A DNA stretch of 64,000 nucleotides, from the NCBI GenBank assembly GCA_035772735.1, contig JASDFA010000016.1, forward strand, positions 175,465,001-175,529,000. Reading direction: 5' to 3'. This document shows, one piece after another, positions 11,961 to 24,451 of this stretch. The notes beneath the pieces are model-generated. The model saw nothing but the letters and a program-made list of their open reading frames with translations. It was not told where the DNA came from and ran no database searches. Position numbers and translations under genes: made by a program. The stretch is from Datura wrightii (taxonomy: Eukaryota; Streptophyta; Magnoliopsida; Solanales; Solanaceae). Each line of letters begins with the position of its first letter. Within the stretch, counting starts at the first letter, position 1.

Positions 11961-14548
11961 TGTTACACCCCGTAAATTTTAAATGAATAAATATCCTAAT
12001 GGCATGTTGGTTAAGGGATTTAAAAAAATAAAGAAAAAAAGAAAAAGAGAAAAGTCGGTTTTTACCAATAAAAACCCGAAAAAAACATAGGGTATAGCCA
12101 TGTAAGGGAAAACCCACAACTTTTATACATAATTCCTTCCGATTGCGCTTCGAAACGCGGTCTAGACTCCGTTCCGGCTTAGATATCGAGGTATAAAGCT
12201 GCAGAGCGCAATCCTACGGTGTTGGTTTCGTGAAATTTGGCCGGCGAAACGTCGTGCTACTGATGTAAAGTAAATAGAATTGCTTTAAATTAGTACCAAT
12301 GTGTTTCTAGCCTTGCAGTGAGCATTTATCCCATCTGGACTATCGAGATATAACGAGTTTTTGACCGTTTTCCGAAAGGTCGAAGTTTGGGATAAATATA
12401 TATCAAAAGTGATAATTTCTCCCGGATATTAATGTATTTAGTTCTAATTGACATGTATATGAATGTAGTTGGGAGAAACAGCAGAAGTACCAATGGAAAT
12501 CACATCGGTTAGTCGGGTACTCAGAAACCAGGTATGTAAAGCAATTCTTGCAGCAAGCCAGGAAGTACAGTCTAGAAAATAAATAGAATAAAGGCTATTA
12601 ATAGACACCCAGCATACATGGACGATTTCAGTACAATTTCCAGCAAACATGCTAGTATATCACTACGTATCGTGCGATAATCAGAATAACGGATAGTCAG
12701 ATGATTTCAGATAGTAATGTGGTATCCGCTAGTAGCTCAGCATGTTCTTACGTAATACCCAGAATGGAAGTTGTAAAAGAAGTATAATGAATTAGCAAGA
12801 TTACAAATAGTATGTATTACATTTGTTGAGACTGTATCCGGTAATAGATGGCACATCTTATGTTATTGAGCTATATCCAGTTATAGATGGCATGTCCTAT
12901 GCTATTGAGTTATATCCATATGTAATTAGATCAGTAATCAGATATAGAAATAGCTCCAGATACAGATGTAGCTCCAGAAATAGATATGGCTCTAGAAACT
13001 GATATAGTTTCAGATCACGGGTAACAATAATCAGATAAATGGATAAAGGCCAGGTAACAGTTAGCCCAGCAATCAGAAATGGCGTAAAATAGAATATAGC
13101 ATCAGTTGTTTAATACGGACTCGCCTTGAAATAAAAGAAGAGAATAGGATTAGTATTTTTCATTTGAGCATGCTTGTTGTGTATGTGTTTTGCATGTTGA
13201 GACTTGTTATGGCATGTGGGTGTCCCTTAGCATCCCCGCCGCCCCTGGGTTATAGCTGTGACGATACCAGATTCAGATACCGCCCCCAGCCGATCGATGC
13301 CGTCCGCCTAGAGGACGATGATGGCTGACCACCATAATAATATTGTTTAGATTGCCCTGCTTGCAGGGGCAGTTCAGTTCACTCTGCACAGAGCCAAATT
13401 ACCCTGTTTACAGGGGTAGACTACTCTGTGTGCGCTTGTGGCCGGGGGCAGTTTCAGATACAGATTTTTTATAAAATTACCCTGTTGCATGTTTACACCC
13501 AGAGGCAGTTTCAGTCACAGATACAACAGCAGATTACCCCGTTAAGCGCTTGCGCCCAGAGGAAGGAGTCTTTGGACTCAGACACAGTTCATTGTCAGAG
13601 GCCAAGGCCTGAGCTACGTACCCAAGGGGGCCGGTAGGAGGAGCTCACAGTTATCAGATGAGTGGAGTGACTTATTTTTGGTTGGTTTAGACTCGGGTAG
13701 GGTTAAACAGATTGTTCTGTTGGTTGGCACCTTCCGGCTTATGGTGGTCGGTCAGGTATTATGTGTATTTATATGTATATCTATATGTGCTACTAGATAC
13801 TGATAGGCAGTAGGATAACACGTCGTCACGCCCAGTTTAGTTACAGAATAGGTAAACTCTCCCCAGTTATCCTCAGCTAGATAGACTCAGCTACTTCCTG
13901 CTTATATGTCATGTTATTGTTACCCATTTCAGTTGTATATTTCAGTTTGCTTTACATGCTCTGTACCTGTGGTACTGACGCCCGTGGGGGCACTGTATTA
14001 CTTGCCTGCAGGTACACATAGATGAGGAGTCGATCCCTCGTGATCCAGTCAGCAGAGTTATCATCTCCTATCCTCTGGAGCTAGACAGTCAGAGGTTGTT
14101 CCTATATCCTTTTCTATTACAGTTTGGGTAGGTTGGGGCCCTGTCCTGACCATTCTATTATTACTTCCTAGAGGCTTGCAGTCTGATGTTTCCTTGTGGT
14201 GGTGGAGCCGGTCGTGTGGGGCCGTGCATGTATATATGTGTTTAGTTGTTGATGTTGGCCACGTGAGGCCTTCTTCTAGTTTTAGTTAGTGACTTGTCGG
14301 TCACAAATGTGAATAGCAGTTGCTTCGGATTATAGTGTCATTATTCTGGTTAGCTGTTGTGCATTGCAGGTGGCTATAGGCCTAATCGGCCAGGGGCTGT
14401 ACTTACAGCAGCTATATAGCCGGTTCATTTCTTGAAATAGAGCCAGAGTCAGCCAAAGCACCAGATGTGCTCAGGCTGGACCGTTTAGCAGCCCAGAGTC
14501 TAACAGGCACTAGGTGCCCGTCATTGCCCCCCAAGTTGGGGTGTGACA
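11961..14548 (+). repeat. D: 3' LTR (2588 bp)
   Basis: TGTTACACCCC to GGGGTGTGACA, homologous along its length to 4098-6693 with scattered substitutions and small indels (for example the A-run near 12020 and a short gap near 13835). Confidence 0.95.
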
Positions 14549-14553
14549 TCATC
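14549..14553. repeat. Target-site duplication of D, right copy (TCATC)
   Basis: Identical to 4093-4097; element C resumes from here. Confidence 0.92.
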
Positions 14554-15384
14554 AATAAATACTATCACAAATAAATCTAAGGATGGCTGGACTATATACT
14601 ATTCATCAGGTTTATAAACACTGCTAGGGTGTTCATCAATCCGAAAGACATAACCAAAAACTCAAAATTATCATACCTGATCCTAAAAGTTGTCTTTGGA
14701 ATATCTTTTTCCTGAACTTGTACCTGATGGTGCCCTAATCTCAAATCAATCTTCGAGAAAGACTTGGCACCTTACAGCTGATCAAACTAGTCATCTATCC
14801 TCGAAAGGGGATATTTGTTCTTAATGGTGACTTTATTCAACTGCCAGTAATCTACATATATTCGTTGTGAGCCATCTTTCTTTCTCACAAAAAAGACTAG
14901 CGCACCATAAGGAGAAGTACTTGTCCTGATAAAGCCTCCATCCAGCAAGTTTTTCAACTGATCCTTCAACTCCTTTACATTAGTAGGAGCCATTCTATAA
15001 GGAAGAATAAATATGAGTTCTATACCTGGTAGCATATCAAAAGCAAAATTTATTTCTTGCTCTGGGGGGATACCAAGAAGCTCATCTAGAAACACATTCA
15101 GGAATTCACTAACTATTGAAAGAGACTAAAGAGTCAGGGATTCTACCTATACAACTGAAAATCTGACAATATGGTAAATACAACCTTTTGGAATCAGCTT
15201 CCTCGCTCGAAGATAGGATATGAATTGATTCACCAATAGGTGTAACTACAGAAAGTGATCGCTGGAGAAATTCTGGTACTATATAAAATTTCCTTGCCAC
15301 TAGCTGAGTAATATAGGACAGAGTAGAGCCTAGGTCTATTAAAGCATGTACTAAGTGGGAACAAATATTTTGTGTACTTGTCAC
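14549..15384 (-). pseudogene. C: protease and first part of RT
   Basis: Minus strand. Protease at 15384-15200 reads LIDLGSTLSYITQLVARKF, with Leu for Pro in the D-P-G-S loop. The RT follows: LLGIPPEQEINFAFDMLPG, PYRMAPTNVKELKDQLKNLL and FVRKKDGSQRIYVDYWQLNK (15095-14787). It continues with stops to FID at 14549, where D interrupts the catalytic box. There is a frame change between protease and RT at about 15100. Confidence 0.82.
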
Positions 15385-15399
15385 AACATCTGCTGATGA

Positions 15400-16690
15400 C
15401 TCAAAGTCCTATTATCTTGCTAGTGCATAAGTACGAGTCTAACCACTACCAGAACTAGATGCTCCCGTTCTAACTCTACCTCTACCTACTGAAATATGGA
15501 GCCCACACCCTGTAGAAGGAATACTGGTGAATGTGACCCTGCTAATGATCCAGTCTGTTTGCCCCTAACACCCTGAGCTCTAGTCAGTTAATCCCTAATC
15601 ATGTGACCATCCTGCTCATAAAAATAACAAGCTTTGGAACTATATATATGTCTCCTAAAGTGCCTCCTGCCACATATAGTACAACACAGTTGGGCTGGCT
15701 TGACTAATCTAAGCCTCTCTGTTGTTGTGAGCCTGAAGCTTGTGAACTCTCTCCTGGGCCTGCATATCCACGATGATCAGGCTTGCTACTCTGCTACTGC
15801 TGGTGTGAAGTCCTACGTGGCATATCTAAAAATTGGGGTCTAGGTCCGCCCTAGAACTCTGCATGTAAATTAGTTGGTCTGGCCTTTTTGTGTTTCCCTT
15901 TATCTACCCTCTCATCCATACACTATCGCTTCCTGAACTCTTCTATATTGTGGGAAAAGTATTGAATCTGATAAATATCCATATCCTCTCATAATGCAAC
16001 TATAGTACAAGACTCAACACACTCATGTGCGCTGCTCCAAATGTAAAAATTTATCTACCCTAGCCTCTCAAATCTCTCATAGAAAATAGTGATCTATGAA
16101 GCCTCAGAGAAGCTGGACCATGTAGTTGGAGGTGCATCCCTTTATCTAGTCCTTTCCCAACTTTTGTACCACAAAAAAACTAGATCTCATAATCGAAACA
16201 CGGCTAACTCAACTAATTCGGTAGTTGAAGCATGCATAACACTAAAAATTCTGTGGAGCTGATTCAGAAAATGCCGAGGGTCCTCTCTACGATCTGTCCC
16301 TATAAACTATGGAGGATTTAGTGTAATAAATTCAAGAACCCTAGAACTTCTAGGTCCCTCAGAAGGCCCAATAACTCTAGTACCACTGGCTATCGCTGAG
16401 CAGACATAATCTAAGACAACATGTATGCTGCACTCCTAACATCTTGATATAAAGGGCAAAATGAGTTGGTGATGGTGCTAGTTGATTTGTATCCCTCAAA
16501 GGCTTTTAAGGTAGTGGAGGATGTTGAGGGGATCGAGAAGATGTATCCCCTTTGGCCTCAGGCTAGGTCGCCTCCACTAGTGGCACTCTACTAGTACCTT
16601 CTATTGATGTTGTGTCTAGCTCTCTATCGGTTGTAGTCTGTCATGTATCAAGCATCTCTATAGATAGACATTAATAATAAGATTAGAGAC
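15400..16690 (-). pseudogene. gag: C: gag, heavily degraded
   Basis: No long ORF remains. Translating the minus strand at about 16320-16060 gives EDPRHFLNQLHRIFSVMHAS, ELVELAVFRL, LVFLWYKSWERT and TTWSSFSEA, the same motif order as D's gag, with in-frame stops. A remnant of the zinc knuckle (CYFYEQDGHMIRD, second and last Cys lost) lies near 15590-15635. The start codon cannot be fixed. Confidence 0.65.
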
Positions 16691-16848
16691 TTAACCGTGT
16701 AATCCATCTCTATAGCATGATTTGAATGGAAAAAATGTAACCATAATATTATGCCTTCTAGCTCCCTACTTATGAAATATGGTGCACAACACATTTATAA
16801 ATAAGACTCTACTAGAAACGGCTTACAGAATCCCTACTATATGATATT

Positions 16849-16860
16849 GCTCTAATACCA
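16849..16860 (-). promoter_or_regulatory. C: primer-binding site
   Basis: The minus strand reads TGGTATTAGAGC, 11/12 to the initiator-Met PBS, four bases after the LTR end (...TGACA, complement of 16865-16869). Confidence 0.8.
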
Positions 16861-16864
16861 AGGT

Positions 16865-19608
16865 TGTCATGCCCTTTCTTGAGAGGCGTAACTGGAACCT
16901 GATGCCATACTGGACCTTGAATTAAGTTAGCTAGCATATACACCTTTGGTGCATACCAGTAGCACATAATCAATAAAATAATCAAGTATTTCTCGACTTA
17001 AAGAAGCCCTTGACTGAGAAGGCCACAATGTAAACACCTGCCTAGATATTCAGGTGGCCCAACAATTCACAATAATGATAACACCCTATGCAGGTTGACA
17101 AGACCACCATGCTATCTAATATTACAAATCCCTACACAGACCAATGGGACCACCATAATATCTAAATTAGGTAAAGCTAAAAGTAAACATATGTACAAGG
17201 GCCATTAAAGCTGTCAAACTGTCGATACAAAACAATAAGCCAATAACGTACTTCTATACAATCACATATTCTACAAACCTTTAAAGAGTAAATACTTGGT
17301 CAGGACAGGGTCCTGACTTACCCAAAAAGAACTGTACAACAAAAGATAGGAAAACCTCTAAAGTATGGGAACTCTGAAAGAGAGGAGTTGACCAATATGT
17401 TGAGCCGTAAATGCTAGTGAGAAGGTCCCTGAAACTGTCTGTCAGAACCTGCAGGCAAGAATGCAGCGTCCCCATGCTCAAGAGTCAGTACAACAATGCA
17501 CCGAGTATATGAGGCAATAATAATAAGTTGGAACTGAAATGATAGGAAGAACTAAATATAAATAGTGGTAAGAATAAGAGGATAACCCGATATATCTTAT
17601 TAAGTTATACAAGAAGCTAAATAGGTTATAATCAACTAGGAACCTAACTTGGCCCTAATAAGACTGACAGGTACAAACAACAAACAATAAACTACCAGAG
17701 CCCCCATAAGCCCTGGCAGGTGCACCTCAATTTGTATATCTCTATTGGTAACTTTGTAGCCCCCTAGACAAGCTGTAACTGTATATTGAGCACACTTGGT
17801 TCCTGTATATATATATATCTTGAGCCATTTGTCTCATGTAGTTGTATTTAACCCTTCTGGGCTCCTGTAACTGCACCTCGAGCACATAACACTCTGTTGA
17901 GGGTAATTAATTCTAGCTTATGCATAAAAGAAGTCTATAAGTGGACAGACTTCAATACGATTTGTTTAGACATTTCATAGCTCTTATAAGAATAGTATAG
18001 TCCCATAGGCAAGGTACGCTTATCAATAGTCTTTTTAGGCAACCTGTAAATGGATATCTATATGTATATGGACTGAAGACTTAGACTCAAATACTAACAG
18101 CTAATTAGGCAGCCAATGTAGGTATCAAATAATCTTCTAATTTATCAGCAAGTATGGTGGCTTTCTAAGCGACCTGCACGATGATTTGTACGTCATATCA
18201 AACTATAAAATTACTACATAGAAAGATGGGGCACATAGAAACTCACCACCATAACTATATAGACAGCCACAATGGGAATAGGCCAAATGTTGAACTACAA
18301 TACTAATACTTTAGTACTATAGGCACCAAGATACACCAAATCCCCAAAGGCGATTTTTATCACATAGAGGCATCATAAACATGAAGTTATATCACCAAGT
18401 TATTTATTATGCTTACAAAATAAACAAAACATTCTCAAGAGCTAACCAGAAATTCCTAACGACATCGGTAAGGCAGCAAAATATCAACAGTCAATCTAAG
18501 TGACAACAATTCAAATGAATTACTCATATGTCGCTTCTAAAGAAAGGAAAAGCTAGAAGTGGAAAATCTTGGAAAGGAATACTTACACCAACTACTAGTT
18601 CAACTTCAAGAAGCTAACCAACAATAAACAAAATAGCCACGAATACTACTATGATCAACAACAAGTCATGTTAATGATATGACAATGGAAACGTGTTGAA
18701 GGGAGTTTAGCCTTAGCATACCTCAAAAGAAATTCAATAACTCAAATTTCATTGATCAACTTCTCCAAGAATCAACCACAATACACAAACCAATGTTATA
18801 TAGATTTTAAGCCACCTAAAATGGTCCGTATATTAATAAAATGGAAAAGATTTTCGACATCTGTAGTTGTTTAAATATAAATCGTAAAACCTTAAAATTA
18901 ATGGTAGCAGGAGGTGTACAAGTCCTTAAACCATTATAAGAAGGCAAAAATACATATGCAACACACCCACTTGCTGCCTTCTCAAAAAAAAAAGACCACG
19001 ACAAAACCACGAACAATGAAGTCAACGTGACAAGACATTCTTCACAATGATTACTATAAGATTTTAGCTTTAATTTGGAGGACAGGAGGCTTGTATATGT
19101 TCCTTCTAAGATTGGATATGACTTTTCCATGGAAAGACCTTGAAAAGTTCTGAAATCTAGAAAAAAATGAAACTAAAATGAGTTTCAAGGCGATTTATAT
19201 CTTATAAAGATGAGCTGATCCGATCTAGATGGCCCATGATCTATTTCTGCTTTGAAAGTCCGCGGTTAAATGTTCATAACATTCTGCTCTAATGTAGGAT
19301 TAACGATCACTTTGATTTATTAAAACTATACTCAAAATCCTATAATTTTATAGGTAGTAGGTCTTCTAACTCCATATATATTGAGAGAAAACCCTTGAGA
19401 CATCTGACCCAAATTTTAAAGAATTTCTTAGAATATTTTGCAATAACCTTTGTTGATTTTTGTTTTACAATTTACTTAAAGTCAAATCTTAATATACGAT
19501 CATTGAGTGATTTGAATACCTCCTAGCACATCCTTCTTATGATATCAAACACTCTTGGTCATATATTAAAAGTACAAGTTTATTTCTTAAATTATACAGG
19601 GTGTTACA
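16865..19608 (-). repeat. C: 5' LTR (about 2.74 kb)
   Basis: On the minus strand it starts TGTAACACCCTG (complement ending at 19608) and ends TGACA at 16865, next to the PBS. No partner LTR is in the window because the other end of C is truncated. ORFs here (for example 18816-19130, minus) are not supported as genes. Confidence 0.75.
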
Positions 19609-19804
19609 GGATATTTATCTTATTAAAGGAATTTGCAATTTTTGTGATGGGGAAATTGTATTTGTCGTGACCAAGTCAGGTTTCTCGACCTTTTATTTTT
19701 ATGATGTTGGGAAAAATAGTTGGAGAAATTTGGAAACCCTCTTCCTATTGGGAATCTTTTGGAGTACTAGTGGTGAAAACTCTGTCTCCTCGAAAAGAGA
19801 ATAA
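19609..19804 (+). pseudogene. Possible tail of a host F-box-type gene, truncated by C
   Basis: An open frame directly next to the start of C's LTR encodes about 65 residues, with GEIVFVVTKSGFSTFYFYDV and GKNSWRNLE, and ends at 19802-19804. The FYFYD-KNSWRNL wording recalls the C-terminal beta-propeller-like part of plant F-box/FBA proteins. That is recognition from memory, and no F-box is present. The frame opens into the LTR boundary, as expected if C landed in an exon and the upstream part lies elsewhere. It could also be chance. Confidence 0.3.
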
Positions 19805-19879
19805 CTCTGCTTTTTCCCAACTTATTTTACTTCTTAATTTGTTTAATTTAATATATTAGTTTTACAACAACTTTGTCTA

Positions 19880-20446
<567 letters not shown>

Positions 20447-22769
20447 TGTAATACCCTGAAACTTTCTAAGACTACATGAGAAAATTGAAAATGAGTTCAG
20501 CAGAAGAATCTGTATTTTTGCCTCAAAATGACTCGTGGTACAAGTCGTAGTGAGGAGTAATGGACCATAGGATGAGTCGAGGTGGAATTCTGAAGCTTGA
20601 TGTCTAGACCACGAGTCACAGTTCCTGAGTATGAATCGTGCTCAGGAGTTGTGGTGAGACACTAGGATGCTGGGTTTGGAAAGGACGGATCGTGGTACAA
20701 CTCACTGTGTGAAACAACGAGTCGTGATAAGGGTCATGGTTTGGAAGTTTTAGGTATGGATGTGTTGTCACGAGTGGTGTTATGACCCTTGGTAGGAAAC
20801 TATGAGTCGTGGGTTCCAACCATGGAAAAGTTCAAGGAAAGTGAGTTGAGGCTCAGGCTTAGTGACAATGCCTGGCCTCATGACCCATGGTGACATGTAA
20901 CGACTCGTTGTGGGTGTCCGTGGTATGATCTTTAGGAACCATTCCTACAACCACTAGTGACAACAGGAGGTGACCACGAGTCTTCACTTCATGGCACAAC
21001 TCGTGGTAAGAGTCATGACAACTAGCCGTGCATATTTTTCAGAATTTTCATTAAGGATATTTTGTAAATCCTAATTTCTAGGGTCCTAAACTATGTCATT
21101 TTAAGTATGTAAAGGAGTGTATTAAGGGTATTATTCACCCTAAGTTACTCATTACTCTCGTAACACTCTATAGATGAAAGAACAAACCTCTCAAGATCTC
21201 TCAAGAAAATTCCTAGGGTTCTTCCTCAAGTTTCCTCTAGATTCAAGTGGGGTTTCAATTCTAGTTAGGGAGTGACCAATTTAGTTATGGGGTCTATCAA
21301 TGAGGGTTCCTTTCAACCTCATGTCCCTTCTTCAGTCAAAAGTATGATCACCCAATTTTCCCAAAGCCTTAGTTTCGAAAACTATGATTATATGTTTGAT
21401 TTTGAAATTCATTCATAATCCCTTATGGGTAAAACTGATTTGATATGAAAATATGATTTCCATATAGGGTTTATGATCCCTTCAAGTATTTTATGAAATT
21501 TATGATATCTTTTGATTCAAACATGATTACGAATTTTAGGGCTAAGTTACTCTTTACTAGATTTTATGGTTTTCTTACTATTTCAATGTTCTCGAGCCCT
21601 AAGTATGTTTTATAAGCATGATGCACAATTTCCTAAAAGTACTCTTCCTCAGTTTATGAAATTCAAGTATGGAGATTTTCTTAAGTAAGAATGATCCTCA
21701 TGATTATCATGTTTATGACTATGGCCGACTCAAGGGCCCTATTTTTATTGCTAGTTCATGTATTATGAGCATATTCATGATTATTAAGATTTAAACTATC
21801 CATGAACTTCATGTATGATGTTATGATATTAATTATGAGCCATGTGAATGTTTGTGGGAGTAGTGTCTAGCACGGAGTAGGCCTGGGTTAAAGTCAGCCC
21901 CTCTCCTCATAACTACGTGCCAACATAGGTATATGCTTATGTTAACCCTATGGGGTCCTAGTTAGTGATCATGCCATGATACGTCCCTTGACTTGGCAAT
22001 CTTGGGATGGATCTGCCCACTTGAGCGAGATAGTTGGAGCATTATGTCAGCTCTATCATGATGGTATCGATTATGAAGAGTCCTTCCATTGTTCCTTATG
22101 TTTATGCATGATCATGTTGTAATGTTTTGGCTCAAGTTATGACTTATAAAGCTTCTTTATGATTATGATTATGACAATTTATGCACGGTTTTTGAAAGCC
22201 TTGAGCCCTTATGTTAAGTTATGATTTCTAATGCATGATTTCATAAATGTTATACTCTCATGTACTCTTATGTATTTTTATGGTCCTTTTTACTTATCCC
22301 ACATGATCAGTACATTTTAAGTACTGACCACATACTCTATGTTGTATCGTCTCATGATATAGGTCCAAGCGATTAGGTCCCGCCTCACCATTAGGTGCTC
22401 CCACTCCAGCCTAGTCAGCCTCTACCTTTGGTGAGTCCTTATCTACTAAGGACATGTAGTTTAGCTATTGTATTTTTGTTATCTTCTAGTTTCATACTTA
22501 GAGAGCTAGTTGGGGGTGATTTCCCATCAGCTCGTTAGGAAGTTAGAGGCTTATTCAGACATTATGTAATTATTTAGCTTTTTTCGAATGCTGACTATTC
22601 GTATCCTTATGAGTTTTTATATTCAGACTTTTGCTTTATTCATGATATGGTATATTTTTTCTTTTAGTTATGCTCTTGAATTATTATGATTATGTTATGG
22701 GTCGACTTGGGGCCATTTGTGGTTCTAGGTCCCCTGTCTCGATTCGGTGTCATAGCTCGGGTCATGACA
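20447..22769 (+). repeat. E: 5' LTR (2323 bp)
   Basis: TGTAATACCCTG to GGGTCATGACA, followed by a PBS. Bases 20531-21030 contain a dense set of ACGAGTCGT-like motifs. It aligns with 29394-30653 over the first 1.26 kb. Confidence 0.87.
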
Positions 22770-22773
22770 AACA

Positions 22774-22785
22774 TGTTATTAGAGC
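22774..22785 (+). promoter_or_regulatory. E: primer-binding site
   Basis: TGTTATTAGAGC, two differences from the initiator-Met PBS, four bases after the LTR end; shared with H. Confidence 0.75.
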
Positions 22786-22983
22786 ATTAAGTTTTGAAGT
22801 ATCCTAGGGTTTCTGAAAGTCGCATTAAGTAGAGTCTTTTTCATAGGTGTGAGGTGCGCCATACTTATGATGAAGAGGCTACAGAACACTTTAGGAAATT
22901 TTCCTTATTTCATGATTCTATCACATGCTATGAGTTAAACTCTCGCTATTCCTCTCACTCTAGCTATACGTGTTTGCAGAATC

Positions 22984-23715
22984 ATGCCTCTACGCCCAGT
23001 TAATGGCAATGGAGGTGGGCATCAATAAGCCCCACCAGCCCCAGCGAATCCTGTGCCTGAGTAGGTTGCCCATTTTATGTTTAGGGAAGCCATTCAAATG
23101 TTGGCACAAGCTTGGAATTCTTAGGTCAATCAATAGGCAGTGCCTCATGTTCCCTAGAATGGGAACACAGTAGCGGCTAGAGTTCGGAACTTCCTCAGGA
23201 TGAACCCACCTGAGTTTTTAATTTGATAGTGGATGAGGACCCACATGAGTTCATTGAGGAGATCCAGAAGATTACCTAAATTATGGGGGTGACGAAAGAG
23301 GAGTATGTATACTTAGCCTCCTATCAGTTAAATGGGATCGCTCATATATGGTATAGGAAGTGGAAGGATAGTTGGGGAGTCAAAGCGGGTCCCATTGATT
23401 TGGATGAGTTTCTCACCGCATATCTTAGACCGATTCTTTACCTGGGAGATGAGGAAGATCAAGGAGGCCGATATCATGAGTATGAAATAGAACAACATGA
23501 CAATCTAGGAGTATGCTCTATAGTTCACCCAGTTTCCCAAATATGCACCGGAGATGCTGGCCGATCAGAGAGCTCGGGTGAGCAGATTTGTGAATAGCAG
23601 ATTCCTTGGTCAAGAGTGCAGGAACGCCATGCTATATTAAGAAATTGACTTATCCCGATTGGTTTTGTATACCCATCAGATGGAGGCGGAGCAGATGAGG
23701 GAGACACGCTAGAAA
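22984..23715 (+). pseudogene. gag: E: gag, broken and fused to RT by deletion
   Basis: Starts MPLRPVNGNGGGHQ at 22984 and soon meets stops. The gag core survives in pieces: ASYQLNGIAHIWYRKWKDSW (about 23316-23375), then frame-shifted remnants through to HQMEAEQMRETR (about 23670-23710), which is normally the end of the capsid part. Zinc knuckle, protease and the N-terminal half of RT are absent: about 100 bp later the sequence is already in RT. Confidence 0.75.
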
Positions 23716-23748
23716 ATTTTAAACAATCCTTCGCTTGAAAATTTTAAA
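23712..23748 (+). repeat. 12-bp direct repeat at the gag-RT deletion junction
   Basis: GAAAATTTTAAA occurs at 23712-23723 and 23737-23748, between the end of gag and the RT fragment that starts near 23800. Such short repeats are typical of deletion or repair junctions. Confidence 0.6.
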
Positions 23749-23799
23749 GAGAGAGTTAGACTAAATCGGATTCATACTATCTTTCTTTCGAATACTGGT

Positions 23800-24451
23800 G
23801 CTTTTTCAAGATTGACCTTAGATCCAATTATCAAAAGCTCAGAGTTAGGGAGAGTGACATTTCGAAGACAATCTTTTGGACTCGGTATGGTCACGATGTG
23901 TTTGACGTTATGTCTTTTGTGATGATGAATGCCCTGCAGCATTCATGGATTTGATGAACAAGGTATTCAAGCAGTATTTCGATATGTATGTCATTGTCTT
24001 CATTGATGATATTCTTAGATACTCTCGGAGCGAGGAGGAGCATGCTGCTTATTTGAGCGTGGTGTTGCAAACCCTCAAGGACCATCAGTTATTTCCTAAG
24101 TTTTGCAAGTGTGAGTTTTGGATTGACTCAGTTGCATTTTTGGGTCAAGTGGTGTCTTGTGAGGGCATTCAAGTAGATTCTTAAAAGATAGAGGTGGCAA
24201 AGAATTGGCCTAGACCAGTTTATCAGGACCTTTTTGGGTTTAGCTGACTACTAACGGAGATTTGTAGAGGGCTTTCCATCTATTGCGGCACGGTTGACTA
24301 TGTTGACTCAAAAGAGGGCCGATTTTCATTCGTCCGATGCTTGTGAGAAGAGCTTTCAGGATTTGAATACTAGATTCACTTAAGCCCCAGTTTTGACTTT
24401 GCTCGAGGGTACTGATGGGTTTGTAGTGTATTGTGATATTTCGAGGATTTT
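23800..24451 (+). pseudogene. E: RT (palm onward) and start of RNase H
   Basis: Begins inside RT with FKIDLRSNYQKLRVRESDI. It continues through the catalytic VFIDDILRYSRSEEEHA (intact Asp-Asp, about 23998-24048) and VAFLGQVVSCEGIQVDS, then a stop and frameshifts in the connection. RNase H starts at about 24415 with VVYCDISRI and is cut by F at 24451. The rest is at 27257. Confidence 0.85.

Larger units (their letters stand above)
4098..14548 (+). mobile_element. D: full-length Ty3/Gypsy chromovirus-like element (Tekay/Del type)
   Basis: A 10,451-bp element with all structural parts: 5' LTR 4098-6693, PBS 6698-6709, gag, protease, RT, RNase H, integrase with a chromodomain-like tail, PPT 11948-11960, 3' LTR 11961-14548 and a perfect 5-bp TSD. 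Long LTRs of 2.6 kb, protease-RT-RH-IN order and the C-terminal tail fit the plant Tekay/Del chromoviruses (inference from family knowledge). In the first 400 bp the LTRs differ at roughly 5% of sites by eye, so insertion is not recent. Eleven premature stops and one frameshift make it unable to encode its proteins. It lies in the RT of element C. Confidence 0.95.
3290..19608 (-). mobile_element. C: old minus-strand Ty3 element, split by D
   Basis: The two halves, 3290-4097 and 14549-19608, join across D. On the minus strand the order is 5' LTR (16865-19608), PBS, leader, gag, protease, RT, [D], rest of RT, RNase H, then truncation at about 3290. Integrase and 3' LTR are missing. The gag is recognisably related to that of D (same motif order, WSSFSEA and ELAVFRL). 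Numerous stops, frameshifts and lost motifs make it one of the oldest layers here. LTR and leader differ from D's, so C and D are relatives and not copies. Confidence 0.8.

Noticed and set aside
18816..19130. Minus-strand 104-codon ORF
   Set aside because: Inside the 5' LTR of C, no recognisable domain, composition of AT-rich non-coding DNA.
20531..21030. CRISPR-like or satellite array reading of the short repeated motifs
   Set aside because: Motif spacing is irregular and copies vary; they sit in LTR U3 regions of a plant retroelement.
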